This document shows positions 1-12,500 of a DNA stretch of 64,000 nucleotides, in pieces (positions within the stretch are counted from its first letter, which is position 1; every line of letters starts with the position of its first letter). The DNA is from Canna indica. Lineage: Eukaryota > Streptophyta > Magnoliopsida > Zingiberales > Cannaceae. Made by a program: the position numbers and the translations under genes. Where the stretch lies: the NCBI GenBank assembly GCA_034359265.1, contig CP136890.1, forward strand, positions 31,910,501 to 31,974,500. The letters run 5' to 3'. The notes beneath the pieces were generated by a model. It was not told where the DNA came from and ran no database searches. It saw only the letters and a program-made list of their open reading frames with translations.

Positions 1-411
1 TTTTAAGCAATGTGGGACTTTAACATAATTAATCATGTCATTTTTGCTTCTCATGCGGAGTAGTATCTATCATGGTAGTTTGATTTTATAATTGTTAAAT
101 TTGATTGACTAACCAACTTTTGCAACAATAGGAAAGATATTACTATATATATGTGTGTGTGTGTTATAATAATCCCCCACATGTGTGGCCGAACTAATTG
201 AATTAGATTGGCCCAAGCCCAACACATAAACAACTTAACTTAATTAAGTGTATTCTTTTAATTATTAACATCAATAGGATTTGAACTTAAGACCTCTATT
301 ATCTTAAATTTGATTGGGTGACCAACTCCCAAAAAGCTTGAGCAATTAGGAAAAAGAATATTCTATATTTATATTTTTTAATAATATCAATATTTTACTT
401 TCTTTAACCAG
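1..411. other. Intron or 5' flank of the PFK gene
   Basis: This AT-rich stretch lies upstream of the first visible PFK exon and ends in a pyrimidine-rich AG acceptor at 410-411. Because that exon starts mid-protein, this must be intron, and the 5' exons lie before the window. The opening bases (a GTGGGACTTTAACAT-like string) resemble the GTGGGACTAAAG end of the LTR repeats near 11.7 kb, so part of the intron may be old LTR debris. I see no coding exon here. Confidence 0.6.
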
Positions 412-2845
412 TGCCGAAAGAGAAAATTGAAAGTGTCAATTGTATGTGTGCCAAAAACTATTGACAATGACATACTACTTATGGACAAAACTTTTGGTTT
501 TGATACTGCGGTAGAAGAAGCTCAGCGGGCAATCAATTCTGCATACATTGAGGTAAGAAATTTATTTACAATGTGTTCTTATTCTCAAACAAGTAAACTG
601 ACCTTTTCAATTCCTTTGTTCTTGCTTTCTTAATTATTTGTGGCTTAGGCTCGTAGTGCCTACCATGGCATTGGATTGGTAAAATTGATGGGAAGAAGCA
701 GTGGGTTCATAGCCATGCATGCATCACTTTCTAGCGGTCAAATTGACATATGTTTAATTCCAGAGGTTAGTAATATAAACATGAATCTCTGAATTTATTT
801 CCATGATCAAATTAACTGAACCACTTGCAAATGAAGGTGTCTTTTAATTTGGAGGGGCCAAATGGAGTCTTACAACACCTTGAGCATCTCATAAAAACAA
901 AAGGAAATGCTGTGGTTTGTGTTGCTGAAGGAGCCGGACAAGTAAGCTCATATGCTCAAAAAATCCTATTTATATGAGCCCATTGTTTGATGATGGTTTA
1001 TAGTGTTCTTTTCAGTACATACATTTACTTGAATATATTTATGCATTTGCATTAGGCATGATCATATTTTGTAGTGTTCTTTTCAGAACAGACATTGGCA
1101 CTGAATGAGCCCAATTTTGACTTAGAGTGTGTGCTCTTATATATATTGCTGCATATGTTAGTGAAGAAGCTTGACTTCCTTATGTCAATTTTAATACAAA
1201 GCCTTATGATTTCTTTCAGGAGTACCTAACAAAGTCAAATGCAAAAGATGCATCAGGAAATGTGGTTCTCAGTGATATTGGAGTTCACATTCAGCAGCAG
1301 GTTCATTTTCTTATAAGTGCTTATTTCGATTTACATTAGAACTTCTTCTGGCAGCAAAAGAGTTTGAGTTATATGTATTATCATTTCCCATGCATCAGGA
1401 AATGAGGACCACTTTTCTCCCAATTAGCAGCCCATCGACTTCAAAATTCTTTTCTATCAGAGATTTTCAGTTTTAGCATCCTAATTTTTTTTACTCATCT
1501 ACTGGCATTATTATATTTGTAGAAATTTCATATTTCTGATAAAATACCTCATTTTTGTGTTTACTTCCTTTTCCATTTCTTGGTTTTGCAATATTTACCC
1601 TGTAGAAATAGTCTTAACTTCTGTCCAGGAAATTCACCAGGAGATGCAAACCAGATAAGACAACCTGTTCAGCAGCTATATTCTGTTACATATTTCTTTA
1701 TGCATTTTATAATACTTAAAACATCTTCTAGGATAATAGCAGGAGTAGGTACATGTAGCCTTCCAAATAGTCATGATCAGTGGCATCTTGCTGTTGTTTT
1801 TGTACCTTGATTGTTAAAGCCGCAAACCAATGAACACATCTATTCGTGTCATATTTGTTGTTGTAACACATGCTATAGAAGTGTTAAATGATAGTCTCCG
1901 TTCAAGATGATACAGACGCTTTTCTTGTTCTCTCTACGTTTTTTTGTCTGCATGCACCTTCTAATTCTTCTTGGCAATAACCCATGCTATTTCCTTTCTG
2001 CTCTTGGGGTAAGGGTGGAAGGGAGGTTCTCAAAGAATTTGTTTCTAGGAAATTCGTCTCTTTGTGCAACATGTTTGATTGTTTGTCATCATCTCTCTTG
2101 TCCATGTTATGATCATCTTTACAAATACTTCTGGACTTTTCCATGTAATATATCTCTTTTTCGGTTGATAGATCAAAAAACATTTCAAGAATATAGGTAT
2201 TCCAGCAGATGTGAAGTACATCGATCCAACATACATGATCCGAGCTTGTCGTGCCAATGCATCTGATGCAATCCTCTGCACTGTGCTGGGCCAGAACGCT
2301 GTAAGCTTCACAATTTTTCTGCACCTCATAGAAATTTCTTTTAACAGATTTAATCTAAATGTGTGTTTTTAGGATAAGTTTGTTAACTGAGCCTTTAGGT
2401 ATCTCATTTAGATGTACACTTCCCAGCAGCCAGGTTTAAGTAATTTAATATATCTTTGCAATGTGCTGGTTCAGTTTTTATTAGATTAATTCTAAACCAA
2501 ATTGAACTCTAGAACCAAAAAAATTTTATAATTTTTATTGCACTTTTTCTTCTACAGATAATATTTCATGATTATCTTCATTATTCAGTTCATTTGAAAC
2601 CAACTAAAACAAAGTAATTTTATTTTCCTGACTACTAAATGAATTATTTGGCATTGGTTTTGTGATGTTTTATTTAGGTACATGGTGCATTTGCTGGGTT
2701 CAGTGGCATTACAACAGGCATATGCAATACGCATTTTGTGTATTTCCCAATCACAGAGGTCATTGCATCCACTAAGCATGTTAACCCCAACAGCAGGATG
2801 TGGCATCGATGCCGTACATCCACCGGCCAACCTGACTTTGACTGA
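412..2845 (+). CDS. PFK: ATP-dependent 6-phosphofructokinase, plastid PFK4/PFK5 type, C-terminal six exons (5' part outside window)
   Basis: This enzyme phosphorylates fructose 6-phosphate to fructose 1,6-bisphosphate in glycolysis. The closest family I recognise is the plastid-targeted PFK4/PFK5 group. The exons are 412-552, 649-765, 837-941, 1220-1300, 2172-2300 and 2678-2845 (stop TGA at 2843). All have GT-AG borders and all are in phase 0, giving 246 codons. The first exon has the PKTIDNDI active-site motif, whose first Asp is the catalytic base in bacterial PfkA. It continues into [18 protein letters not shown]. Exon 2 has the substrate-binding MGR followed by SGFIA. Exon 3 has VAEGAGQ. 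Exon 5 has [18 protein letters not shown] and exon 6 has [14 protein letters not shown]. The family is about 530 residues long, so a little under half is visible. The reading frame is intact. The N-terminal exons and any transit peptide lie left of the window. Confidence 0.93.
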
Positions 2846-3722
2846 AGACAAGTGTGCATATATTGATTTGAATTGAAATATTTGCTGATCAGCCCCCCTA
2901 TTCCCATTATTTTGGGTAGATTGACAATAAATAAGAGGGAATAATTTACTTATTGATTCTAGTAGTTAAAAGAATAATGTAGACACATAAAAGCCCTCAT
3001 TTTTGCTGTGGGCTGAGGATTACTTTCAGTTAGTGGAATTCTTTTATGCATCAAATGGATTCTCTGATGATTGCGGTTACATATGACCATTTCGTCAACA
3101 TGCTTGGTCGTGGCAATATCTCGATTACTTACAGCAATCTAGGATACAAATCACTGAAGTGCGAAGAATAATATAAAATGATAAATTATGCTCCGGCCAT
3201 TGCTTAAAATTTTAGATGAAATGATATTAATACAAAAGTTAAGATGGTATCAGGAAGGCGAAGGCTTTGAGTTCAATGCTTCGTCCAAACTCTTCTTTTC
3301 TAAAATAAGAAAAAACTGTCATTTAAGTGAAGTTACTTTAGAAGTATTCATAAATATAAAAGATTGACAATTTCTCTTATAGATCAATATGCAATCTCAC
3401 CCTTGCGTAAGAGAAATTATTTTCAACCTTGAAAATGGAACAATATCTAATGGATTAGCTTTTTTAGATGAAATAATATTCATAAAAAAAATAAATCGAG
3501 ATATTGCCACGACCAAGCATGTTGATATGTAACAAGCTAATTGACAGTATTCTATGCGTAAATTTTACATGATGGATAAACAATTTATTATAGAAATATC
3601 AGCCCAAATAGTACTTCCAAGGGGTATGCAGATGCAACAATGCAGTTTCCTTACCAACATTTACAGATGGCAAAAAAAAGAACTTCTCAGCCTCCATCTA
3701 CAGTCTACTTCGTTTATATGGT
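2846..3722. other. Convergent intergenic region between PFK and ASY3
   Basis: The stop codons of the two genes face each other 877 bp apart, so this interval must hold both 3' UTRs and both polyadenylation regions. It is AT-rich, and no convincing ORF is present. Its one distinctive structure is the inverted repeat described separately. Confidence 0.75.
3096..3524. repeat. Perfect 31-bp inverted repeat flanking 367 bp (MITE or snapback)
   Basis: The left arm (3096-3126) begins CAACATGCTTGGTCG. The right arm (3494-3524) is its exact reverse complement over all 31 bases. The similarity continues imperfectly outside the arms. The spacer is AT-rich and has short direct repeats (TTAGATGAAATRATATT in both halves). 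The long perfect arms suggest a young foldback element. I see no clear target duplication. Confidence 0.75.
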
Positions 3723-6700
3723 TCAATGAACTGAATCCTCTGACATCCATTCCTTGACGACGTGTCTTAATCCGCTCATCCTTTTATTAGCTTCCTGCAA
3801 CAAATTAAATACACAATGCGTATCAAAAGAAATCTGAAGTTTAGATAAGGAAGAAGACTAACACAGTTGAATATGATATTGACTATGTTCAGTAACATAA
3901 AGAAACAAGACTTTCACCTTATGGATCGCAGCAACTCTTGTTTCTGCATCACGTAATTGGGACTCTATTGCTTCTTCAACTTGGCCGAGAATCTTTCTAT
4001 GTGAAACCTCTACTCATTTTACAAGGAAAAGAAAGGTCATCCAGAAAGAAAATAAAATTAACTAAATTCATTAGAAAAGTAGAAGTATATGATCTTTGGG
4101 AAAATTTATTTCATAAGTAAAGAAGCATGAAAGATGTTAATGAAGAAAAAAAAAGCATCAAAAGTAAAATCTGGGAAGTATTATTTTGCAGATTTAAATT
4201 TAAGAGTACTTCGAGCATATAAAAAATAAAGAACCACCACCGAAGAATATAACTGGAATGAAAGAAAAAGTTTAGTAAATGCATGAATATGTTGTTAAGA
4301 AATTAGTAGGCCTAACTCCACCCCAAAAGCTAGCTCATGAGGAGAGTTAGGTCCAAGGCTGATTTGTTAACATAGTATCAAAGCCAAACCTATGGTTGAT
4401 AGTGGGTCACCTGCAGAACTTCACGCTCAAATCGGCCCGCAAGGCGGGTCTTGGAGCCAAAACGAGGGACCGGGCCCCGCCTCCAACTTACGGAATAAGT
4501 AAAATAACATTAAAAGTAGTGGTATTTCACTTTCGCCGGCAAGCCGGCTCCCACTTATCCTACACCTCTCAAGTCATTTCACAAAATCAGACTAGAGTCA
4601 AACTCAACAGGGTCTTCTTTCCCTGCTGATTTTGCCAAGCCAAGCCCGTTCCCTGGGCTGTCTGCAGGTTTCCTGCGTACTTTGTAATCAATTCGTACCA
4701 TGAAAAAGATCTTGATTGACCAAAGTGCACGACAAACAGCGACAATTACAAAGTTAAAATGCCCACAATTATCCAGGCTTAGCTCAGTGTTAGCATATAA
4801 AGCATCAAAACCAGGTATACTGAAGGAAGGTCACTATTCTGACTCAAGGAAATTGATACTACTTCCAAAATGTTGAAGAGGTTTTTCAAGACAAAAGCAA
4901 GAGAAAGAAAAACTACGCATCCACTATTCGGTATCGGACCATTGAATATTATTAGATGATCCAATGCTTAATCATATTCATGTGACATTGAAGTGAAGAG
5001 ACTACATCTATTTTGCTTAATGCTAATTGTTTGTCACTTAAGAATTGGTCATCCACTTGGTGGACTAATTTTCAAATTAGTGAATAGTACTTACTTTGTC
5101 GGTCCAATCCAACTTTTAGCTCTATTTTGTATGCTTCAATTTTTTCAAGAGTGTTTCTGCAGTCTAGAAGGTGCTGATCAACCTCCTCCTTAAACTTGTC
5201 ATGAATGAACCTGAGTCTTTCTTGTTGCTCTGCATTACTTCAGCTAATCAAACAGAGGAATGAAGAGTGGAAGATAGGAAAATAAAATACCATGATATAA
5301 CACTGCCTCCAACAACATTTAATAAATTAAAAGGAAAAGGTATATCTGAGATCAAATATGAAATAAATGAAAACCAAAAATAGCAACTGAGGCATTTACT
5401 GAATTCCTAGATGATAACCTTCATTAACTTTCAAAAGAATTGAAAGATTACAAGGAAACACTGTACATGACAATCAGTTGGAAGTATCTTAGCCATGTCA
5501 CCAAATGAAATATCTTAGTTGTAGGAGTTGGGGTGCATACCTTGAAATTTTGACTCAAAGCATTTTCTCTGGGATTTGCCAACGCTAAGGATCTTCTGGC
5601 TGAAAAGCGTGTAGAGAAATAAGACTTTTGAAAAAACATGTTTCTGTTTTGTGCAAATGTTGAAACTTACATATTTGCCTCTATCTGAGACTCAGCATTT
5701 TGTAGCTGCAGACCAATTTCTTCTCCAGCGGCTGAAAGTATCTCAGAGCTTTTCTTACATGTATGTGACTTTATCTTAGTTTTGAATTTCTCCAGAGATA
5801 ATGCCAATTGGCACACAGCCCTGACATATGGAAAAATTTAAAAGAAAGATATGAGCAAAAGAAAAACTGTTATTTGATAGTAATTTTTTTTTAAAAAATG
5901 AAGCATTTAGTACTAGAAGTGATGGACCTAGCTAAACTGTCCTCCGGATAGTGCTCCATGGCTTCACATGTTCTAGTAGGTTCTTCATTTCCTAAATTAT
6001 ATTGGCAAGAGAGGTGCGTTAACTTTGTTCCTGGATATAAAGGAAGATGTTAAAGTAGAACTTTTTAATTACTCGAAGTACCGATGACAGATGGTGAAGA
6101 TTGGCTTTTGCTTATTTTTTTATCTTTTGGGCTGTGTATCCTTTTCTGATGAATATCGACATGAGATTTGTGGTGACTACGTTCATGCAAGAACCATTCT
6201 TCAGATGACCTGTAACCTGCACGTGGGTTCAATTTTGTGCAAGCTATTTTAATAGAAAAGAAACTCGGCAAATGAATTAAAGAACATAGAAATTTATCAG
6301 GTAAAACTAATTAAGTCTCACTACCATGTTATGCAAAGACCCATTACATTGCAGAAACAACTTCCTAGAATGGTAAAGTATGATTACCAAGTTACACAAA
6401 TGTCAGATGCAACTCCTAAAACGCATAGATGACTACAACATTGCAAATACTCAATTAGCTTCAAACCGGAAAAGGAGTTTTTGAAAGTTAAATAAGGAAA
6501 TAGAAAGAAGAAATCACACTTTACCAACCTACAAAATTTCCCATATGGAATTGAACATACTATCATTGCCAGTCCAAGAGAAATTGGATTTAGAAGAAAG
6601 GACCTATCATCTTGTTGTATTAGTTATATTTAGTGATGCCTCACACAAAGCAAAAATCTAGGATACCAGTAGCATTTTTTGCATTTTCTGGAACAAGGTT

Positions 6701-9700
6701 CTAAATGCTGGTCCAACAATGACATCAACTAGTCAGACTGGTACGGTGCAAGTATATTGTGTAATAGATTTGTCACCCTATATCACTGAAAACAAAAGAA
6801 AAAGAAACACTGGCCAGCACATTCTGCCTGGTTGTCCAATATTTGAAACCATGTTCAGCAATAAGCAAATTGTTGACCTCTTTGAGATTGTATTTCATAT
6901 GGTAACATCTATATATGTTCCCATCTAAATGGAGCCAAATTAAAGAGCAACTTAGTGAGAAGCTCCTGCTTAAGAGGTTAGAGCAACAAGGAAGACACAA
7001 TCTGCAGACCTTGTAGTGCTAATTTTCCTATCCGCAACTACTTAATGCTGAATATCATATCATAATACAAATCATAGACAAGCCTTATCAGGTCACCGGT
7101 TAGGCAGCCATAGTTTCTCTAAGTTATGAAAAGCTATCTCTACTTGTCTTTTCCATGCTTGCATGCACCTTTTATCCAAGAACTTGATAAAATAACCAGA
7201 TGAATTTCATCCATATATCTTTTAGTGACTCAGTACCACATTTTACAAAGTAAAGCAACAAAACTTAAGAAGCAGAAAGCATTAACATGAATAAGGATGA
7301 CAAATGGATACTCCTTGATATCTACTATATCCCTTAACATTCATGAAGTAGAACAAAGTAATTACACAGTGTTCAGATTTATATTATAACTAACAATGGA
7401 TCAGGAATGGATAAGCTAAGGGCCAGATATTGGTGTCAATGTCTGTGAATGGTTCACTGATGACTTTGACTCTCATTTTGAACGGAGAATGAAATTATAA
7501 CCATATTTTGGCTATAGATGGAAAGAAATACTAATCATATAGACTATCTCCGTAACTATATGGATGCATGAGCTGTTAGTCAACATATTTTTGACTAACT
7601 TTCTAAGATAAAACACCTTGCAGAAATAATCTGTATTATAAAATCTATCAACAAAAAATAAAAAACAAAATAAACCAACTTAGCTAGAACAATTCAGATA
7701 AGGGCTTATTACTAGAGGAAATAAAATAAAGGATAATATTGGATAATGAATAACCATAGACATAGTTAGAAAAGATTATCAGATTTGATTAAATGTTTTT
7801 TTACATTTCAAATATGGCCGGCTCATTAAATGTCTTGGCATAACTAGAAGCCAACCAATATGCATTATGTATCCAGGAGATTAGGATGGCAAATCCAATC
7901 AGATATGCTAACCATATTAAACCTTAAATTTCCAGGATGGAGACTTTCTGCTCCACATATGTGGGAATGGAAACATCAGCCATAAATGATCAAGCATGTC
8001 AGAGATATGCAAATAATCAAATGAAAGATAAAAAGAATAACGGAAGAAGTAATTAGGATCAAGACTATCAGCAGAATGTTAGACCACCTTTACTAGAAAA
8101 GTCGCTTGCTTCAAAGCTTCTATTATCCTGGTTAGTGTTTGGAGATAGAGAAGGATGCTCTTGAGCTTCTTTTCCTTTTTCATCATGTTGAAACATCAAA
8201 TTTTCTGATTCATTCATACCTTTGGTTTCATCCTGGAGCACACATCAAGGCAAACCAAATGGAATAGAGAAAGAAAAAATTTCAAGCTTGACAGGAACTA
8301 TAATAATTCAAATTCTACACACGGAGTAATCAATAGATACCAGAGATTTAGGATCTGAACTTAAATTATCCGAGTAAGACCTAGAAGATGTTTTTGACGG
8401 ACTTCTTCCCCTGGATGTCACAGGAGTGCAGAGGTCCTCACTATCCAAATTTAACCTAGAAGATGCCTTTGACGGACTTCTTCCCTGAGATGCCATAGGA
8501 GTGCAGATGCCCTCGCTCAGTAGTTTACTTCTTTGTGGTGGACTTGTATCCATTGCAAAAGTTGGGCTCTGAAAATCTACAAAAGGTCTGGAAATTTTCT
8601 CCATTGATGAACAGTAGATCCCCTTTGCCGGATCAACTGGCACTTGACCATTATCATGTTCCCCTGCATACCTCTTCCTTTTCAGAGTATCAAAAGGTTC
8701 TTGAGTTTCTGCACTGCTTGCTATTGGTGGAGTAACCAAGTTATGTTTTGCTTCTGGTTCTAAATGGTGGTTCATATTAGGAACCTTGTTTGACGTTTGC
8801 ATCTTCTCTTTGTCATCCTGAAATGATTGACAAGGAGCAGACCTTCTTTTCTTGCTCCTTGGTGCTATTTTGTCTGGAGATAACACTATGTTTTCTCTTT
8901 CATTAAACTCTAAATTCTTGTCCAAAACGAAATCTTTAGGAAGCTGGAGATTGTGAAACTTCTTCTCAGTCCTTTTCCCATTGGGATTATTAGGATTAAC
9001 ATTAACATGTCTGCCTGATCTTGGTAATTTTGCATCCCCTTCATCAAAGGTAAAGATATTATTTTCTTCCAGTTTCAGTTTAGATTCTGAGCCAGGGGAG
9101 GACAAGGGTATCTTCCCACACCTGGTCCCCATTTGCGACTTCCTAACTGTTGTAGGTGGAGCACTCTTTCTTGTTAAAGAACGAGTAACAGGTCTTCTGA
9201 TGATTTCATTTGGACTCTCTGAATCAGACTCGATAGTATCTGAGTTCTGTTTTGCTTTAACTGATTTTCTTACTAGCGGTTTCCTTCTCTGATTTCTGTT
9301 AGGTTCCTCTTTCTCTTTAGGATTTGGTGTATTCTTAATCGGGTTAGCCATTGAACGCATATCAAATTGATCTCTGCTAGATTCTTTTTTCTCGTCAGGT
9401 TTTGGTGAGTCCATGTTCTGCTTTTCCTGTGAAGTCATACCAAGTATCTCCCAAAGCTTCATCTTCAGAGCTCCATTATTGAACTTAGGCACTTCCTTAG
9501 GTCGTTCGTAATCTATATCATTATGTAGCATGTGCATTTCTTGCACGGAAGTAAATGATACTGCTGATTCCCTTGTAGCTTTTGCACTATTCTCTTTCAT
9601 CTGAAAAGAGATTGTCGCAGTTCTTTTATGCACTTCATCCTCTGGCTCCCGTACTGAAGCTTGGTTTGCAAAGAACTGAAATTTCTGCATAGTTGGCGTT

Positions 9701-11014
9701 TCATGGAGTAGAGGTTTTGTATAAAACCATGAAGAACACTTTTCAGCGTCGCCTGTCTGATCTCCTTTAAAAGCAACAAATGTTGCATTATTAAGTACGC
9801 CTTCATCAGCATCTGGTTCAGCAGTGTGCTCAGAAAATACATGATCCGTCTGCATCGTTGGTGTCTCGTGAGATATAAATCTTGTACACAAATTTTCCGA
9901 AGCTTCCTTATCAGTAAAATTTAATTTTCCATCCGTCTTAGAGGCCTCAGGAGTCCCAGGTTCCTCCTCTCGTTTTATAACGTTTTCTTGAGATGAAGGC
10001 CTTCTCTCACAAGCAGGCATTGGACTTCCACTTTCATTAGTTCCTTCAGACCACAGCTTTGGGCACTTATCAACAGGTATCCCTATGGATACTTTTGGAA
10101 ATCGACCAGAAGAACAATGGTTACTGCCCAAACTGCGAACATCACTTGATCCAGCCTAAATAATGGCATGGATACTTGAATTAGGAATATGTAGATAATC
10201 TATATTGATAATCAAATCATGGAAACAAACAATAAAATGTGGTCTTATGATAAACGAGAAATCATCCAATGAAATACAAATCCATTAGCACGACTAGAAC
10301 ATCAGGTTAAAACAACATAATTATCAATCAAATCAGTGTTCAGCAAGAATATCGACTAATATCTCACTGTGAATGCACAAACCAGTAAGATTTATGCAAA
10401 TTCATCCAAATATGACTACTGGTGTTTCAATCAAAAAGTAAAATATTTAAGAGCAGACTCCAGTATGGCAGTATCCGTATACAGAATCGACGAGAAAAAC
10501 TCTAGTCTGCAATGATTATAAAGTTCCCAGTTCATAGAATCTCGAATTATTAGGTCTAAGTTCTTCGTACGGAACCAAAAAACTCGCTATGCACACCAAA
10601 TTCGTGAAAACGAGCAAAACACGATATGTGAACCGATAATAAAGTACAAATTCCTTGGAGTGAAACATTCAGCCCCAAAGAAGCATTTGAAACCTATCGA
10701 TCAAGTAAAACCCAAATGACTCCGTCACTATACCGACAACAGAGTTCGTGCAGAACGCTAAAGCAACCCGATTTGATCAATGAGCAACAAGCAAAATAGC
10801 AAGATTGGATCAATAAACAAGAAGGCACATTAGTTAGGTCAAGGACTTCGCAACACCACCATTCGGGGAAAAAACACTCGAAAACGGCATATCAGGGGAG
10901 AACTCGATCTTAGACGAATCAAGAGCCGGCAAGACGATCGGAATGCAACGGAAAACACAGTACATCCAACGGAGGATCAAGTCATACTAGAAGAGATCTC
11001 ACATGCAGCCTCAT
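3723..11014 (-). CDS. ASY3: Meiotic chromosome axis protein ASY3 / PAIR3, complete ten-exon gene
   Basis: ASY3 is a structural protein of the meiotic chromosome axis. It recruits the HORMA protein ASY1 and pairs with ASY4 through its C-terminal coiled coil, supporting crossover formation and synapsis. The exons, on the complement, are 11014-11003, 10155-8341, 8232-8088, 6216-6082, 5991-5928, 5820-5671, 5599-5541, 5229-5095, 4009-3918 and 3794-3723 (stop TGA). The split codons agree at every junction, giving 892 residues, a little above the usual 790-850. N-terminal residues 10-30 match the family (RSLGSNH, then KVSIGIPVD), the likely ASY1-binding region. The middle (exon 2) is low-complexity, Ser/Lys/Glu-rich, with one [10 protein letters not shown] block. 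From about residue 719 a long coiled coil runs to the end: [29 protein letters not shown], then [16 protein letters not shown]. The 12-nt first exon (MRLH) is the least certain part, because the splice fits but the start was not confirmed. Confidence 0.9.
4290..4680. repeat. Possible old LTR/TRIM fragment inside an ASY3 intron
   Basis: The intron between 5095 and 4009 contains a GC-richer block than its surroundings, beginning GGCCTAACTCCACCCC. An AGTATCAAAGCC string inside it resembles a degraded tRNA-Met primer site. No second LTR was found, so the assignment is tentative. Confidence 0.25.
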
Positions 11015-11409
11015 CGCTGGCAGATCTGGAAGCCTTCGTTTCCCGATCGATCTTCTTCTCTTCCTCCGCCTCGCTTCGCAGTTCGAATTCGAAGTGGAGA
11101 GCTCTTTTCCCTCCAAAATAACAGAACAAAGAGCCACCTTTTATTAGTGGGGCCCACTCAGATAATTCCCGGTTCTCTTTGGGCTTAATGAAAAATATAA
11201 TGAATTTAATTTTAAAAAAATACAAAAGGATATTTGTCACCGAAAAATCAAAATTGCATAGTAAAAATAAGAAAATTTTATATCCTCTGTAATTAATAAA
11301 AATGAAAGACCTTTTAGTAAATCCCCTTAAAAACAAAATTATTAGAGACCTCGTGTCAGTGGAAAAACTTAATACCATTAAATATTAATTTTTAAATTTT
11401 AAATTTTTA
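11015..11409. other. ASY3 5' UTR and upstream flank
   Basis: The first roughly 100 bases upstream of ASY3 are purine-rich on the - strand, as expected of a 5' UTR. Beyond about 11190 the DNA turns strongly AT-rich up to the left LTR of the TRIM element. No gene is seen. Confidence 0.5.
11130..11210 (-). promoter_or_regulatory. Candidate ASY3 promoter elements
   Basis: Reading on the - strand upstream of the ASY3 start, a palindromic GTGGGGCCCAC lies at 11147-11157. It contains the TGGGCC core of plant site II (TCP-type) elements common in genes of dividing cells. About 50 bp further upstream is an A/T-rich TTATATTTTT run that could serve as a TATA-like site. This is pattern recognition only; no transcription start is known. 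Confidence 0.3.
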
Positions 11410-11989
11410 TGTAACGAAAATTGGACAAATAAATATTGCTAAAATATAATTGACCCACCAATTTCATAAGTCAACATATTGGCCTAATTAAAATACTTAG
11501 CTAAAGTTAATCGTCCACTTGAGTCTTGATCTCGCGATCAATACCCGAGTTGAACTAACTCATAACACCAAATCATACACACATAGCACTAATTATCAAC
11601 TATCAACTTCATAGGTCTTAATCACTCGCCTAATGCTTAAGCTGAAGTTGATGATAGCACACATATCAAGCCTTATAAGCCAACACCACATCAAATATAA
11701 TATACTTCCAATGTGGGACTAAAGTGGGTATTACAATCTCCTCCACTTATGTCTTGACGTCCTCATCAAGACCCAATTTGTGTCTAACGATTAGCCCAAA
11801 ATCACACCAAAGTCGGCGACATGTAAGGCCTAACCTAGTAGCGGCTCCACCCCATCACATGAGGCAGCCCTTACTCACATAGGCTCCCTTACCATGCCTA
11901 GGACTAGGAGGTCATGCTCTGATACCATTTTGTTACAACTCACTTGATGAGATAACTGACCCACCAACACTACAAGAAAACAGGATATC

Positions 11990-12500
11990 ACCAACGGACC
12001 AAATCCGTCGGTAATACCCAAAAATCCATCGGTAATATTGTTACCGACAGAGTATCTGTCGGTAAAATCCGTTGGTAAAAGGCTCCTCGGAAATACCAAC
12101 AGATTTTAATTAATCTGTTGGTAATACCGACAGATATTTTCTTTTGTTGGTATTACCAATGGATACATATATCTGTTGGTATTACCAACGGATATTTATT
12201 TGTCGGTATTACCAACGGATAAATATCTGTCGATAATACCAAGGGATAAATATCTGTTGGTAATACCAACGGATATATATCTATCGGTATTACCAACGGA
12301 AACATATCTGCCGATAATACCAACGAATACATATCTGTTGGTAATACCAACGGATACATATCTGCCGGTAATACCAACGGATACATATCTGTCGGTAATA
12401 CCAACGGATACATATCTGTCGGTAATACCAACAATGTTCGCTAGCGTTGGTATTACCAACAAATAATTTTTGTTGGTATATCCGTTGGAATTACCAACAG
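11990..12500. repeat. Left subterminal repeat array of the CACTA element
   Basis: The motif TACCAACGGATA, its variants and its reverse complement TATCYGTYGGTA alternate about every 15-30 bp, so the array is nearly palindromic at many points. In En/Spm such subterminal motifs bind the TNPA-type protein that brings the ends together. The periodic sequence creates spurious ORFs on both strands with repeating LPTDMYPLV-like peptides. Confidence 0.9.

Noticed and set aside
1580..2329. ORFs of 76-140 codons on both strands between PFK exons
   Set aside because: They lie in the PFK intron or overlap exon 5 in wrong frames.
12120..12440. CRISPR-like spaced repeats
   Set aside because: The repeats are alternating direct and inverted transposon subterminal motifs in plant DNA, with no unique spacers and no cas genes.
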